Origin: Arthrobacter oryzae
Lineage (GTDB): Bacteria; Actinomycetota; Actinomycetes; Actinomycetales; Micrococcaceae
Direction of reading: 5' to 3'
DNA length: 64,000 nucleotides
Assembly (NCBI RefSeq): GCF_030718995.1
Contig: NZ_CP132204.1
Location: forward strand, 2,294,001 to 2,358,000
The position numbers were made by a program, and so were the translations under genes. The number at the start of each line of letters is the position of its first letter. Within the stretch, counting starts at the first letter, position 1. The notes under the pieces were generated by a model that saw only the letters and a list, made by a program, of their open reading frames with translations, searched no databases and had not been told where the DNA came from. Of the stretch, positions 16,884 through 26,008 are shown piece after piece.

Positions 16884-17201
16884 GTGATCTTCATTGTCGT
16901 CAAATTCAAGGTCAAGCCGGACTGGTCGGAAAAGTGGCTGGGCCTGGTGGAGGACTTCACCCAGGCGACGCGGCAGGAGAAAGGCAACCTGTGGTTCGAC
17001 TGGTCCCGCAGCGTGGACGACCCCAACGAGTTCGTGCTGGTGGAAGCCTTCAAGGACGACGCCGCGGGCGACCACGTCAACAGCGCGCACTTCCAGAAGG
17101 CCATGGCGGACATGCCGCAGGCACTCGCTGAGACCCCGCGCATCATCAGCCGCCAGCTCGACGGCGACGGCTGGGACCGGATGGGCGAGCTCACCATCTG
17201 A
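16884..17201 (+). CDS. Antibiotic-biosynthesis-monooxygenase (ABM) domain protein
   Basis: 105 residues from GTG 16884 with GAAAGG about 11 bases upstream. A single ferredoxin-like ABM domain: IFIVVKFKVKPDWSEKWLGLVEDF, KGNLWFDWSRSVDDPNEFVLVEAFKD, HVNSAHFQKAMADMPQAL. It resembles YgiN-type quinol monooxygenases; the conserved W-F-D-W and H-x-x-S-x-H-F positions are present. Works without cofactor in characterised members; substrate here unknown. An upstream extension into the TPR gene is rejected. Confidence 0.85.
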   Translation: MIFIVVKFKVKPDWSEKWLGLVEDFTQATRQEKGNLWFDWSRSVDDPNEFVLVEAFKDDAAGDHVNSAHFQKAMADMPQALAETPRIISRQLDGDGWDRMGELTI

Positions 17202-17233
17202 GCCCGGCGGCGGGGTGTCGATACGATTAATCC

Positions 17234-17527
17234 ATGTGGATCGGATGGATCGAATTCGACATTCTCCTCGGCGACGTTCACAGCCTCAAGGAGAAGCGAT
17301 CCGTGGTGCGGCCGCTGCTGGCCGAGCTGAAGCGGCGCTTCGAGGTATCCGTTGCGGAGGTGGGTGACCACGAACAATACCGGCGGACGCAGCTGGGCGC
17401 TGGCCTGGTGGCAGCAGACCGCGCGCACGTCGTGGAGGTGCTCACCGCCGTCGAACGCTTCGTGGCCTTCCGCCCCGAACTGGAACTCCTCAGCGCCCGC
17501 CAGCGGGAGTTCCGCAGCGACGACTGA
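17234..17527 (+). CDS. DUF503 (YlxP-like) protein
   Basis: 97 residues. DUF503 pattern throughout: MWIGWIEFDILLGDVHSLKEKRSVVRPLLAELKRRFEVSVAEVGDHEQYRRTQLG. The family occurs near infB/rbfA in many bacteria and is suspected to relate to ribosome function, though no activity is established. Here it ends 7 bp before a long palindrome. Length is typical. Confidence 0.88.
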   Translation: MWIGWIEFDILLGDVHSLKEKRSVVRPLLAELKRRFEVSVAEVGDHEQYRRTQLGAGLVAADRAHVVEVLTAVERFVAFRPELELLSARQREFRSDD

Positions 17528-17533
17528 CCCACT

Positions 17534-17593
17534 ATCGATTGCTCCGTACGGGCCCTTTTGACACCCCAAAACGGCCGTTACGGAGCAATCGAT
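17534..17593. repeat. Long palindrome, family A copy 1
   Basis: Outer arms ATCGATTGCTCCGTA (17534-17548) and its exact complement (17579-17593), with an inner imperfect stem around CGGGCCCTTTTG/CAAAACGGCCG. No terminal T run. It shares its ATTGCTCCGTA core with the element at 18593-18648, and the two bracket the nuclease-fold gene. Confidence 0.8.
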
Positions 17594-17646
17594 GGGTCTT
17601 GTGGATAACTTCTGCACGTCCATCGCCGCTCTGGTCTGATGAACCA

Positions 17647-18588
17647 ATGAAGACCGCACGCCAGTTGCCGCATGTACTCCAAGCCCGCCCCTTCACCGTT
17701 GCCGAGGCGGCGCGGGCCGGAGTATCACCCAAACGGCTGCGGCATGGTTCGCTGACGCGCCTCGGCAAGAGGATCCGGGCGGAAAGTTCGACGGCGGAGC
17801 TCCCCTTGAGTATCAGGGTGCGGCCCTTCATTGAGGTCAACGAGCGATGCGCCGCGTCGCACCTCACGGCGGCAGAACTCCTCGTGCTGCCGCGACGTCA
17901 GCAGAAGGGATCGCCGGATATGTTTCATGTCATCAGGCCTGAGGGCGCGGCACATCTGAACCGGCCGCACGTCATCGTGCACCGGATGAAGCTGTTTAGC
18001 GACGAGGTCACCACAGTCGACGGGATCTCCGTAACCACTCCGGAGCGGACCTGGCTGGACATGGCAGAAATGCTGACGGTGGATGAGCTTGTGGCCATGG
18101 GGGACAGCTGTGTTCGGATTCCGCGAGCAGCCTTTGAGGGCCGGGACACGCCGCTGTGCAGCGTGGCGGACCTTCAGCGGATGATTGACAGGCATAAGGG
18201 AAAGCGCGGGCTGCGCAAGGCCAGGGAAGCGATAAAGCTGATTCGGGTGGGCTCCGACTCACCGCAGGAGACGCTCCTTCGGCTGGCCATCGTCAGGGCC
18301 GGCCTGCCGGAACCGGTGTTGAACGTGCCCATCATCGGCCACGATGGTCGCCGCCTTCATGAGCCGGACCTTTCGTACCGGAAGTACAAAGTCGGGATCG
18401 AGTACGAGGGCGAGCATCACGGCGAGGAAGACCAGGTGGTCCGGGATATCGCCCGTTCCGAGCGCTACGCGGCCCTTGGCTGGACCGAAGTCCGGATCTC
18501 CAACCGCCACATGGTCAACGAAGCGAAGCCGGCAGTATCCAAAATTCGCACAGCGCTGGTGCAAGCGGGTTGGCGGCCGGGCCGTTAA
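17647..18588 (+). CDS. AbiEi-like winged-helix plus DUF559 (PD-(D/E)XK) nuclease-fold protein
   Basis: 313 residues from ATG 17647. The N-terminal third (FTVAEAARAGVSPKRLRHGSLTRLGKRI) looks like the short helix-turn-helix/AbiEi-like domain common in actinobacterial members. The middle (THH-less block, TPERTWLDMAEMLTVDELVAMGDSC) is the typical linker. The C-terminus has a VSR/DUF559 endonuclease-like core: E208, D241 (HEPDLSY) and IEYEGEH (E252, E254), then RYAALGWTEVRIS. All candidate metal-binding acidic residues are present, so it may be active. Function is not established for the family. It is bracketed by two copies of one palindrome family and is not obviously co-transcribed with neighbours. 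Confidence 0.75.
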   Translation: MKTARQLPHVLQARPFTVAEAARAGVSPKRLRHGSLTRLGKRIRAESSTAELPLSIRVRPFIEVNERCAASHLTAAELLVLPRRQQKGSPDMFHVIRPEGAAHLNRPHVIVHRMKLFSDEVTTVDGISVTTPERTWLDMAEMLTVDELVAMGDSCVRIPRAAFEGRDTPLCSVADLQRMIDRHKGKRGLRKAREAIKLIRVGSDSPQETLLRLAIVRAGLPEPVLNVPIIGHDGRRLHEPDLSYRKYKVGIEYEGEHHGEEDQVVRDIARSERYAALGWTEVRISNRHMVNEAKPAVSKIRTALVQAGWRPGR

Positions 18589-18592
18589 GCAA

Positions 18593-18648
18593 CGATTGCT
18601 CCGTAACTGCCGTTCTGAGGGTTCAAAACGGCAGTTACGGAGCAATCG
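18593..18648. repeat. Long palindrome, family A copy 2
   Basis: Perfect 22-bp arms, starting CGATTGCTCCGTAACTGCCG (18593-18614) and complementary to 18627-18648, with a 12-base loop. It begins 5 bp after the nuclease-fold stop and ends 15 bp before the convergent purL stop. Shares the ATTGCTCCGTAAC core with 17534-17593. Confidence 0.85.
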
Positions 18649-18663
18649 ACGGGGAGGGAGTGC

Positions 18664-20973
18664 CTAACCGAAGTACTTCGGCAGGGTTGCCTCGTGGGCT
18701 TCGCGGAGGGCGTCAAGGGACAGGGTGTCCACGCCGTTGATCTCCAGCTGGCCGCTCGCTGCGTCCACCACACCGATGCGGGTGTGGGCGAAGCCGCGGG
18801 CCGTGCACATGTCCGTGAAGCGGACTTCCTCGGAACGCGGCACACCAACAATCGCCCGGCCCTGGGTCTCGGAGAACAATGCCGTGAACAGGTCCACGCC
18901 GTCGCGGTCCATGACGTCCTGCAGGGCAATCCGTGCACCCACGCCGTAGCGCAGCGAGGACTCCACGAGTGCTGCCGCGAGGCCGCCTTCGGAGAGGTCA
19001 TGCGCGGAGTCAACCATGCCGTCGCGGGAGGCGTTGATCAGGATTTCACCCAGCGCGCGTTCGGCGGCGAGGTCAACCTTGGGCGGCAGTCCGCCGAGGT
19101 GGCCGCGCATGTTGGCCCATTCCGAGCCGTCCAGTTCTGCCGCGGTGGTGCCGAGCAGGTAGATGGCCTGCCCGTCCTCGCGCCAGCCCGACGGCGTGCG
19201 GCGGGCGACGTCGTCGAGCTTGCCCAGCACTGCCACCACGGGGGAGGGGTGGATCGGCGTGGTGCCGGTCTGGTTGTACAGCGATACGTTGCCGCCCGTG
19301 ACCGGGATGCCCAGCTCCATGCAGGCGTCGGACAGGCCGCGGATGGCTTCGGCGAGCTGCCACATGACGTCCGGGTCCTCGGGGGAGCCGAAGTTCAGGC
19401 AGTCGCTCACGGCCATCGGCACGGCGCCGGAGGTGGCCACGTTGCGGTAGGCCTCAGCCAGGGCGAGCTGTGCGCCGTGGTACGGATCGAGGTAGGTGTA
19501 GCGGCCGTTGGCGTCGGTGGCCAAGGCAACGCCGAGACCGGTTTCCTCGTCCACGCGGACCACACCGGCGTCGTCCGGGAACGCCATGGCGGTGTTGCCG
19601 CCGACGTAGCGGTCGTACTGGTTGGTGATCCAGTCCTTGCTGCACATGTTCGGCGAGGCTACGAGCTCGGTGACTGCGGCGGCCAGTTCCGCGGGGGCGG
19701 AGGGCCGGCCGGCGTCCTGCACCGATCCGGTGAAGGAATCGGCCTGGACCGAGTCCTGCCACGAGGGGCGGGCGAACGGGCGGTCGTAGACCGGGCCGTC
19801 GTGTGCCACGGTGCGCGGATCGACGTCCACGATGACCTCGCCGTCCCAGGTGATGATCAGGCGGCCGGTGTCAGTCACCTCGCCCAGCCAGGAGTACTCC
19901 ACAGCCCACTTGTCCATCACGGCTTCGAAGGCTGCGATGTTCTCCGGGGTGACCACGGCCATCATGCGTTCCTGCGACTCGGACATCAGGATCTCGCCCG
20001 GGGTCAGTGTGGGGTCGCGCAGCAGGACGGACGTCAGCTCAACCTGCATGCCGCCGTCGCCGTTGGACGCCAGCTCGGATGTGGCGCAGGAGATGCCAGC
20101 GGCGCCCAGGTCCTGGATGCCTTCAACCAGCGAGCCCTTGAACAGCTCCAGGCAGCACTCGATCAGGACCTTCTCGGCGAACGGGTCGCCCACCTGGACG
20201 GCGGGGCGCTTGGACGGCTTGGTGTCGTCGAAGGACTCCGAGGCCAGCACCGAGGCGCCGCCGATGCCGTCGCCGCCGGTGCGGGCACCGAACAGCACCA
20301 CTTTGTTGCCCTTGCCGGAGGCGTTGGCCAGGCGGATGTCCTCGTGGCGCATGACGCCGACAGCCAGCGCGTTCACCAGCGGGTTGCCCTGGTAGACGGA
20401 GTCGAAGACCATTTCGCCGCCGATGTTCGGCAGGCCCAGGGAGTTGCCGTAGCCGCCGATGCCGGCAACGGCACCGTGCATGACGCGGGCAGTGTCCGGG
20501 TGGTCGATGGCGCCGAAGCGCAGCGGGTCCATCACGGCCACCGGGCGCGCACCCATGGAGATGATGTCGCGGACGATGCCGCCGATGCCGGTCGCTGCAC
20601 CCTGATAGGGCTCCACGAACGACGGCGAGTTGTGGGACTCGATCTTGAACGTCACGGCCCAGCCGTCGCCCAGGTTGGTGACACCGGCGTTTTCGCCGAT
20701 GCCCACCAGCATGTCCTTCTTCATCTCATCCGTCACCTTTTCGCCGAACTGGCGCAGGTGGTTCTTGGAGGACTTGTAGGAGCAGTGCTCGCTCCACATC
20801 ACGGAGTACATGGCGAGCTCGGCGCCGGTGGGGCGGCGGCCCAGGACCTTGACTACCTCGTCGAACTCGTTCTGCTTCAGGCCCAGTTCGGCCCAGGGGA
20901 GTTCGGTGTCCGGCGTCTTGGCCGCGTTCTCGACGGTGTCGATGTTGAACTTCTTGGTGGTTTCCGTGGTCAC
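18664..20973 (-). CDS. purL: Phosphoribosylformylglycinamidine synthase, large subunit
   Basis: 769 residues, the small-type PurL that needs PurS and PurQ. It uses ammonia from PurQ and ATP to convert FGAR to FGAM in purine synthesis. Recognisable blocks: [18 protein letters not shown] (catalytic His near the N-terminus), [60 protein letters not shown] and the second PurM-like half with [10 protein letters not shown]. The start is GTG 20973, overlapping the purQ stop (GTGA). Last gene of purSQL. Confidence 0.97.
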   Translation of the reverse strand: MTTETTKKFNIDTVENAAKTPDTELPWAELGLKQNEFDEVVKVLGRRPTGAELAMYSVMWSEHCSYKSSKNHLRQFGEKVTDEMKKDMLVGIGENAGVTNLGDGWAVTFKIESHNSPSFVEPYQGAATGIGGIVRDIISMGARPVAVMDPLRFGAIDHPDTARVMHGAVAGIGGYGNSLGLPNIGGEMVFDSVYQGNPLVNALAVGVMRHEDIRLANASGKGNKVVLFGARTGGDGIGGASVLASESFDDTKPSKRPAVQVGDPFAEKVLIECCLELFKGSLVEGIQDLGAAGISCATSELASNGDGGMQVELTSVLLRDPTLTPGEILMSESQERMMAVVTPENIAAFEAVMDKWAVEYSWLGEVTDTGRLIITWDGEVIVDVDPRTVAHDGPVYDRPFARPSWQDSVQADSFTGSVQDAGRPSAPAELAAAVTELVASPNMCSKDWITNQYDRYVGGNTAMAFPDDAGVVRVDEETGLGVALATDANGRYTYLDPYHGAQLALAEAYRNVATSGAVPMAVSDCLNFGSPEDPDVMWQLAEAIRGLSDACMELGIPVTGGNVSLYNQTGTTPIHPSPVVAVLGKLDDVARRTPSGWREDGQAIYLLGTTAAELDGSEWANMRGHLGGLPPKVDLAAERALGEILINASRDGMVDSAHDLSEGGLAAALVESSLRYGVGARIALQDVMDRDGVDLFTALFSETQGRAIVGVPRSEEVRFTDMCTARGFAHTRIGVVDAASGQLEINGVDTLSLDALREAHEATLPKYFG

Positions 20974-21743
20974 TTGCTGCCTCCCACAATCTTGTTCAGG
21001 ACGGAGGTGAAGAAGCCGAGGCCGTCGGTGTCGGACCCGCCGATACCATCCAGGGACTGGGGCCCGAAGCCAACCTCCACAGCGTGCTCGGGGTGCGGCA
21101 TGAGGCCCACCACGTTGCCGGCGGCGTTGGAGATGCCGGCGATGTCGCGGCGCGAGCCGTTCGGGTTGAAGCCTACGTAGCGGAACACCACGCGGCCTTC
21201 GGCCTCAAGGGCATCCAGGACCTTCTCGTCGGCGATGTACTGGCCGTCCTGGTTCTTCAGCGGAACGGTGATTTCCTGGCCGGCTTCGTAGTCCAGGGTC
21301 CAGGCGGTGTTGCTGTTTTCCACCCGCAGGACCTGGTCGCGGCACATGAACTTCAGGTGGTCGTTCTTGATCATGGAGCCGGGCAGCAGGTGCGACTCGG
21401 TCAGGATCTGGAAGCCGTTGCAGATGCCCAGCACGGGAAGCTTGGCATCGGAGTTGGCGGCGTCGATGATCTTGGACATCAGCGGCGCGAAGCGTGCGAT
21501 GGCCCCGGCGCGGAGGTAGTCACCGTAGGAGAATCCGCCGGGGATGACGACGGCGTCGACGTCGCCCAGTGCGGTGTCGGCGTGCCAGAGCGGCACTGCG
21601 GTGCCGCCGGCGAGACGGACGGCGCGGGCGGCGTCGCGGTCATCAAGGGTTCCGGGGAACGTGACGACGCCGATCCGCGCACCAGCGAGCCGCGGCTGGG
21701 CGGCGACGGCGACTGCCTCGCCGATCAGGGGAAGTTCAGTCAT
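20970..21743 (-). CDS. purQ: Phosphoribosylformylglycinamidine synthase, glutaminase subunit
   Basis: 257 residues from ATG 21743, one base after the purS stop (TGACATG). Class I glutamine amidotransferase: [36 protein letters not shown], the nucleophile elbow [11 protein letters not shown], and the His-Glu pair in [10 protein letters not shown]. Releases ammonia from glutamine for PurL. The first 20 residues ([20 protein letters not shown]) precede the usual family start, and a GTG at codon 10 is an alternative. Confidence 0.95.
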   Translation of the reverse strand: MTELPLIGEAVAVAAQPRLAGARIGVVTFPGTLDDRDAARAVRLAGGTAVPLWHADTALGDVDAVVIPGGFSYGDYLRAGAIARFAPLMSKIIDAANSDAKLPVLGICNGFQILTESHLLPGSMIKNDHLKFMCRDQVLRVENSNTAWTLDYEAGQEITVPLKNQDGQYIADEKVLDALEAEGRVVFRYVGFNPNGSRRDIAGISNAAGNVVGLMPHPEHAVEVGFGPQSLDGIGGSDTDGLGFFTSVLNKIVGGSK

Positions 21744-21744
21744 G

Positions 21745-21996
21745 TCAGGCCTCGACGACCTCGACGTTGACGACGTCCTCGATGACGGGGTTGGACAGCA
21801 GGGTTTCTGCGGCATTCCGGGCCTGGGCCAGGATTTCCTCGGTCACCTCGCCGTCGACAGTGAGTTCAAAGCGCTTGCCCTGACGGACAGAGCTAAAGGC
21901 GGTGAAGCCCAGCCGGGGGAGTGCACCCACGATGGCCTTCCCCTGCGGGTCCAGAATCTCGGGCTTGGGCATGACGTCGACAACGATCCGGGGCAT
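21745..21996 (-). CDS. purS: Phosphoribosylformylglycinamidine synthase subunit PurS
   Basis: 83 residues from ATG 21996 with AGGAG in ideal position. [31 protein letters not shown] and [14 protein letters not shown] are classic PurS. It bridges PurQ and PurL in the FGAM synthase complex. First gene of purSQL; the 275-bp upstream region to 22272 contains TAGAAT (22143-22138, minus strand) as a possible -10, but a TTGACG 12 bp away is too close to be its -35. Confidence 0.95.
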   Translation of the reverse strand: MPRIVVDVMPKPEILDPQGKAIVGALPRLGFTAFSSVRQGKRFELTVDGEVTEEILAQARNAAETLLSNPVIEDVVNVEVVEA

Positions 21997-22272
21997 CCGG
22001 TAACTCCTGTGCGTGAGCGTTGGGTAAGGGCGCAGCGGAGTGATGCCGTCTCACGCCGGTCTGCTGCTGTATTCACAGCCACGGCGGACTCCAAACATAA
22101 GACAGCGGGAACGAGCGCTCCGCGAGCTTGCTTGCCCATTCTACCGGGCGCAGTGCGTCAACCCGCATTCGCGGGTGGACTGTGAAATGGGGCACTCCCC
22201 GCGGGGTACGGCGTGAAGGAAAGCCCGACGCCGGCACTGGTGGTGCGCAGGCGGGCTCAGTAGGATTGCGGC

Positions 22273-22458
22273 ATGGCTCAGAAACCCAAATCCGTACTTC
22301 TTCCGGTTATGGCTGTCGCGGTTTTCGCGGGACTGGGTCGAATGGTGATGCAGAAGATCAGGGCCGACCGCGCAGCCAGGGAAACCAACGTTGCCGGCCC
22401 CATTGACGACAAGACGCGCGCCTGGATCAGCGAGGTAGTGCGCACTCCGCGCCAATGA
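22273..22458 (+). CDS. Small membrane-anchored hypothetical protein, 61 aa
   Basis: ATG 22273, AGGA about 7 bases upstream. Residues 7-23 (SVLLPVMAVAVFAGLGR) are hydrophobic enough for a signal anchor; the rest is charged (KIRADRAARETNVAGPIDDKTRAWISEVVRTPRQ). No family recognised. Divergent from purS and followed by a strong hairpin, which supports a real monocistronic gene. Confidence 0.65.
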   Translation: MAQKPKSVLLPVMAVAVFAGLGRMVMQKIRADRAARETNVAGPIDDKTRAWISEVVRTPRQ

Positions 22459-22470
22459 CATCACCCCGCG

Positions 22471-22504
22471 TGACCTGAACACGTGACCTGACTGGATGAC
22501 CTGA
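22471..22504 (+). repeat. 13-bp tandem repeat, three units
   Basis: TGACCTGA occurs at 22471, 22484 and 22497, exactly 13 bp apart, with the intervening bases partly conserved (AACACG, CTGGA, AACAGA). It lies between the stop of the 61-aa gene and its terminator. Confidence 0.7.
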
Positions 22505-22505
22505 A

Positions 22506-22540
22506 CAGAAGGCGGCTTCCCCTGCGGAAGCCGCCTTCTG
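22506..22540 (+). terminator. Hairpin terminator after the 61-aa gene
   Basis: A 15-bp perfect stem, CAGAAGGCGGCTTCC (22506-22520) with 22526-22540, and a 5-base loop. Downstream run is CCGTCTCTGG, not T-rich; function as terminator is inferred from stability and position. Confidence 0.65.
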
Positions 22541-22736
22541 CCGTCTCTGGCCGGAGCCTCGAGTGACAAAAGTAAAACGACTGTTGTGTCCTATGTCATA
22601 TTCGGCTCTCACTCTGTACTGTTTGACACGGCTGGTCTCGCCGAGTGACAGGAACTGTCAGTCCGGCTGCCCTTTCCAGCTGACCGAGACCGGCCGCACC
22701 GCCGGACCCGTACCTCATGAAAGGTTTCAGTCGCTC

Positions 22737-25700
22737 GTGAAATCAAAAGGAACAAGCCTTCCCCGGGTCGGGGGACTCCGGAAGGCAGCAGCGCTGGCTG
22801 TTGGCCTGCCGCTGCTTCTCTCCTCCGTCGCAGTGGGTCCCGCTACCGCGGCGCCTGCTGAGCCCAGTGGCGTGGAGCAGGCCACAAACGTCAACCCGAC
22901 AGACTACAAAGACGGCCGCTATATCGTGGTCCTCGCTGAAAAGGCCGCCGCGGCGTACGAAGGCGGGACGGCCGGCATAGGGGCAACCAAACCACAGCAG
23001 GGCCGCAAGCTCGACGCCGGGAGCCAGAACTACAAAGCGTATGACGCGCACCTCCGCAAAGCCCAGCGTGACGTCGCGTCCAAACAGGGCGTCACCCCGT
23101 CGAAGCAGTTCACCGGCGCGCTCAACGGCTTCGTTGCCGAGCTCACCGCGCTGCAGGCAACCGGGTTGGCCAAGGACAACAACGTGCTCCTGGTGGCACC
23201 GGACGTTGAGAACGCCCCGGACTACACCACCACCGACTTCCTGAAACTCACGGGCAGCGAGGGCGCCTGGGCAAAGCAGTTCGGCGGCGAAGCCGGTGCC
23301 GGCAAGGGCGTGGTGGTCGGCGTGATCGACTCCGGCTACGCCCCGGACAATCCTTTCCTGCAGGGGGACGCGGTCCAGCCGCTCAAGGGCAAGGCTGAGG
23401 TCGGCGTCCCGTATCTCACGGCGGATAGCAAGATCGCCATGCTCAAGGCGGACGGCACCACCTTTGAAGGTGAATGCCAGAAGGGCATCGAATCCGGGAC
23501 TTCGTTCGATGGCACCCTCTGCAATTCCAAGGTGGTCAGCGCCCGCTACTTCGCGGACTCTTTCCGTCAGTACGTGACGCCTGAACACCGCGCACCGGAG
23601 GAACTCATCTCCCCGGTGGACGTGGGCAGCCATGGAACGCACACGGCTACCACCGCGGCCGGCAACGCCAACGTGGAACAGGTGATTGACGGCGCAAGCT
23701 TCGGCAAGAGCTCCGGTGTTGCCCCTGCCGCCAAGGTCGCCGTGTACAAGGTCTGCTGGGAAGACGACAACCCCAACACCGGCGGATGCTACTCGTCCGC
23801 CTCCGTGGAGGCCATTGACGCCGCCATCAAGGAGGGCGTGGACGTCCTCAACTACTCCATCTCCGGCAACACCAACAGCACGTCGGACCCCGTGGCGCTG
23901 GCCTTCCTGAATGCAGCGGCCGCAGGTGTGTTCGTCTCCGCATCGGCAGGCAACTCCGGACCCACTGTGTCCACCGTGAACCACGCCTCGCCGTGGCTGA
24001 CCACCGTTGCAGCCTCCACGTTCCCCAGCGACCTGCTGGGCACCGTCAAGGTATCCGATGGCAGTATGTTCCGCGGTGCCTCCATCATGAAATCCGAAGT
24101 CAAGGATGCCGCCGTGGTGGTGGCCGCCGAGGCCGCAGCCCCGGACGCGCCAACGCCTGCCAACCTTTGTGGTCCCGGAACGCTGGACGCCGCCAAGGTC
24201 AGCGGCAAGGTGGTGGTCTGTGACCGCGGCGTCGTGGACCGCACGGCGAAGAGCCTCGAAGTCCAGGCAAAGGGCGGCGTGGGCATGATCCTGGTCAACC
24301 TGTCTTCCAGTTCCGAAGACGCAGACAACCACGTGCTGCCCACTATTCACGTCAACGCACCCAAGAGCCTGGAGCTGAAGTCGAAGCTCTCTGCCAACCC
24401 GGGGCTCACGGTGAGCCTTCTCAAGGGCGACCTCACCGGCCAACCCCTCCCGCCGGCACCCCAGGTGGCAGGCTTTTCCTCCCGGGGACCGAGCCTGGCC
24501 TCCGGCGGCGACCTCCTGAAGCCGGATATCTCCGCTCCGGGCGTGAACGTCCTCGCGGGTGTTTCCACCATCGGCAACAGCGGCGCGCAGTTTGGCTTCA
24601 TGTCCGGCACGTCCATGGCCGCGCCCCACATTGCAGGATTTGGAGCCCTTGTCCTCAGCAAGCAGCCCAAGTGGTCGCCTGCCGTGGTCAAATCCGCCAT
24701 GATGACCACCGCCTACCCGCTGGTCAAAGCCGACGGCACGCCGAACGTGAACCCGTTCGAAGGGGGAGCCGGGCATATTGACTCGACGCGTGTGCTGGAC
24801 CCGGGACTCGTGTACAACTCGGACGTCAAGCAGTGGCTGGCCTTCTTGAACGGCCAGGGCGTGGCAACAGGCTCACCCGACGCCGGCAGCATTGCCGCGC
24901 GCGACCTCAACCTGCCGTCCATCGCGCTCGGCAGCCTTGTCGGCGAAATCCAGGTCAAGCGCCAGCTCACGGCGCTTGTCCCGGGAACTTACCGGCCCGT
25001 GGTGGATATGCCCGGCGTCGGAGTCCATGTGGAACCGCAGGTGCTGAACTTCAGCAAGGCGGGGCAGACCCGCGAGGTCACCATCACCATCAAGAACGTC
25101 AGCGCTCCGGTGGGCAAGTTCACCACAGGCACGCTGGCGTGGAAGGGGCCGCGCACCGTCAGTTCACCAATTGCGGTCCGTCCGGTGGATGCCCAGATTG
25201 CACCGTCGTTCTTCTTCAGCTCCGCCACCGGCACCGGTAGCGGAGCACTGGACCTGGTCTCCGGCTCGGATTCGCCCATCGCAGTGGGCGTGGAAGGTCT
25301 CGCGCCCCTGTCTGAGACGGCCGTCACCAAGACGCCCGGCGCCTACGCCGCAAAGAATGACGAGCACAACGCGGTCGTCAAAGTAGAGGTGCCGGCCGGT
25401 GCAACGTTTGCCCGGCTGGGCATCCAGGCCGAATCGGAGGACGTCGACTGGGACATTGTGGTCTACGCACCGAACGGAAGCGGAGGCCTGGTGGCCACCC
25501 AGGTGGCGACGGCAGCGGCAAGTGAGTTCCTCAACGTGGAATCGCCCCGGGCTGGAACCTACTACATCGTGGCAAACCTTTACTCCACGCCGGACAACGG
25601 ACCCGCGTCCGCACGGATCCAGGCGGTCTCATTCAAGGGCAGTTCCGGGAACCTGACCGTCAACCCGAATCCGATCGTTGCGCCCAACGGCACGGCCACC

Positions 25701-25871
25701 ACGGCCACGGCCGACTGGACGGGCCTCGCGGCGGGCTCCTACCTGGGCCGCCTGAGCCTGGGCGGCAACGGGATCAAGACGTGGGTCAACGTCAAGGTGG
25801 GCACCGAAACGGCAACCGCCCCGGCCGGTGCTCCGGCCGTCACATCCGTGGACGCAGTCCCGGGAACCTAA
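22737..25871 (+). CDS. Secreted S8 subtilase with PA domain (paralogue 1)
   Basis: 1044 residues from GTG 22737 (AAAGG 12 bases upstream); an upstream frame to 22563 lacks a signal peptide at its start. Signal peptide about 1-39, inhibitor-I9 propeptide about 60-165 (RYIVVLAEKAAAAYEG ... LNGFVAELTALQA), catalytic Asp198 (GVIDSG), His302 (GSHGTHTA), oxyanion Asn406 (SAGNSG) and Ser626 (SGTSMAAPH). A PA-type insert sits between His and Ser (about 440-565; VVCDRGVVDRTAKSLE). Fn3-like and PPC-like beta domains fill about 730-1044. All catalytic residues are intact. Extracellular proteolysis is the family role. A second subtilase with the same layout lies at 28173-31235, and SSI-like inhibitors lie between them. 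Confidence 0.92.
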   Translation: MKSKGTSLPRVGGLRKAAALAVGLPLLLSSVAVGPATAAPAEPSGVEQATNVNPTDYKDGRYIVVLAEKAAAAYEGGTAGIGATKPQQGRKLDAGSQNYKAYDAHLRKAQRDVASKQGVTPSKQFTGALNGFVAELTALQATGLAKDNNVLLVAPDVENAPDYTTTDFLKLTGSEGAWAKQFGGEAGAGKGVVVGVIDSGYAPDNPFLQGDAVQPLKGKAEVGVPYLTADSKIAMLKADGTTFEGECQKGIESGTSFDGTLCNSKVVSARYFADSFRQYVTPEHRAPEELISPVDVGSHGTHTATTAAGNANVEQVIDGASFGKSSGVAPAAKVAVYKVCWEDDNPNTGGCYSSASVEAIDAAIKEGVDVLNYSISGNTNSTSDPVALAFLNAAAAGVFVSASAGNSGPTVSTVNHASPWLTTVAASTFPSDLLGTVKVSDGSMFRGASIMKSEVKDAAVVVAAEAAAPDAPTPANLCGPGTLDAAKVSGKVVVCDRGVVDRTAKSLEVQAKGGVGMILVNLSSSSEDADNHVLPTIHVNAPKSLELKSKLSANPGLTVSLLKGDLTGQPLPPAPQVAGFSSRGPSLASGGDLLKPDISAPGVNVLAGVSTIGNSGAQFGFMSGTSMAAPHIAGFGALVLSKQPKWSPAVVKSAMMTTAYPLVKADGTPNVNPFEGGAGHIDSTRVLDPGLVYNSDVKQWLAFLNGQGVATGSPDAGSIAARDLNLPSIALGSLVGEIQVKRQLTALVPGTYRPVVDMPGVGVHVEPQVLNFSKAGQTREVTITIKNVSAPVGKFTTGTLAWKGPRTVSSPIAVRPVDAQIAPSFFFSSATGTGSGALDLVSGSDSPIAVGVEGLAPLSETAVTKTPGAYAAKNDEHNAVVKVEVPAGATFARLGIQAESEDVDWDIVVYAPNGSGGLVATQVATAAASEFLNVESPRAGTYYIVANLYSTPDNGPASARIQAVSFKGSSGNLTVNPNPIVAPNGTATTATADWTGLAAGSYLGRLSLGGNGIKTWVNVKVGTETATAPAGAPAVTSVDAVPGT

Positions 25872-25921
25872 AGGGGCGCCCCCACTCACGGGGCGCACCC
25901 AGCCAGTAGATACCACTACAA

Positions 25922-25961
25922 GGAACGTCCCGGCAGCCGCGAGGCTCCCGGGACGTTCCTG
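25922..25961 (+). terminator. Hairpin terminator after subtilase 1
   Basis: A 13-bp stem AGGAACGTCCCGG (25922-25934) with 25949-25961, 14-base loop, 50 bp after the stop and before the convergent inhibitor gene. No T run follows. Confidence 0.6.
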
Positions 25962-26008
25962 CGTCCGGCGCCCGTGCGGTTCGGAGTGTGCAGCTCAGGT
26001 GCGGGCCC

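Noticed and set aside
18694..21180. Long plus-strand open frame opposite purL
   Set aside because: Composition is dominated by Gly/Val/His/Arg from reversed codons; purL is unmistakable on the other strand.
22137..22161. TTGACG and TAGAAT as the purS promoter
   Set aside because: The two hexamers are only 12 bp apart on the minus strand, too close for a sigma-70-type pair.
22743..24776. Minus-strand 677-codon frame opposite subtilase 1
   Set aside because: Antisense shadow; no domain and no ribosome-binding site.
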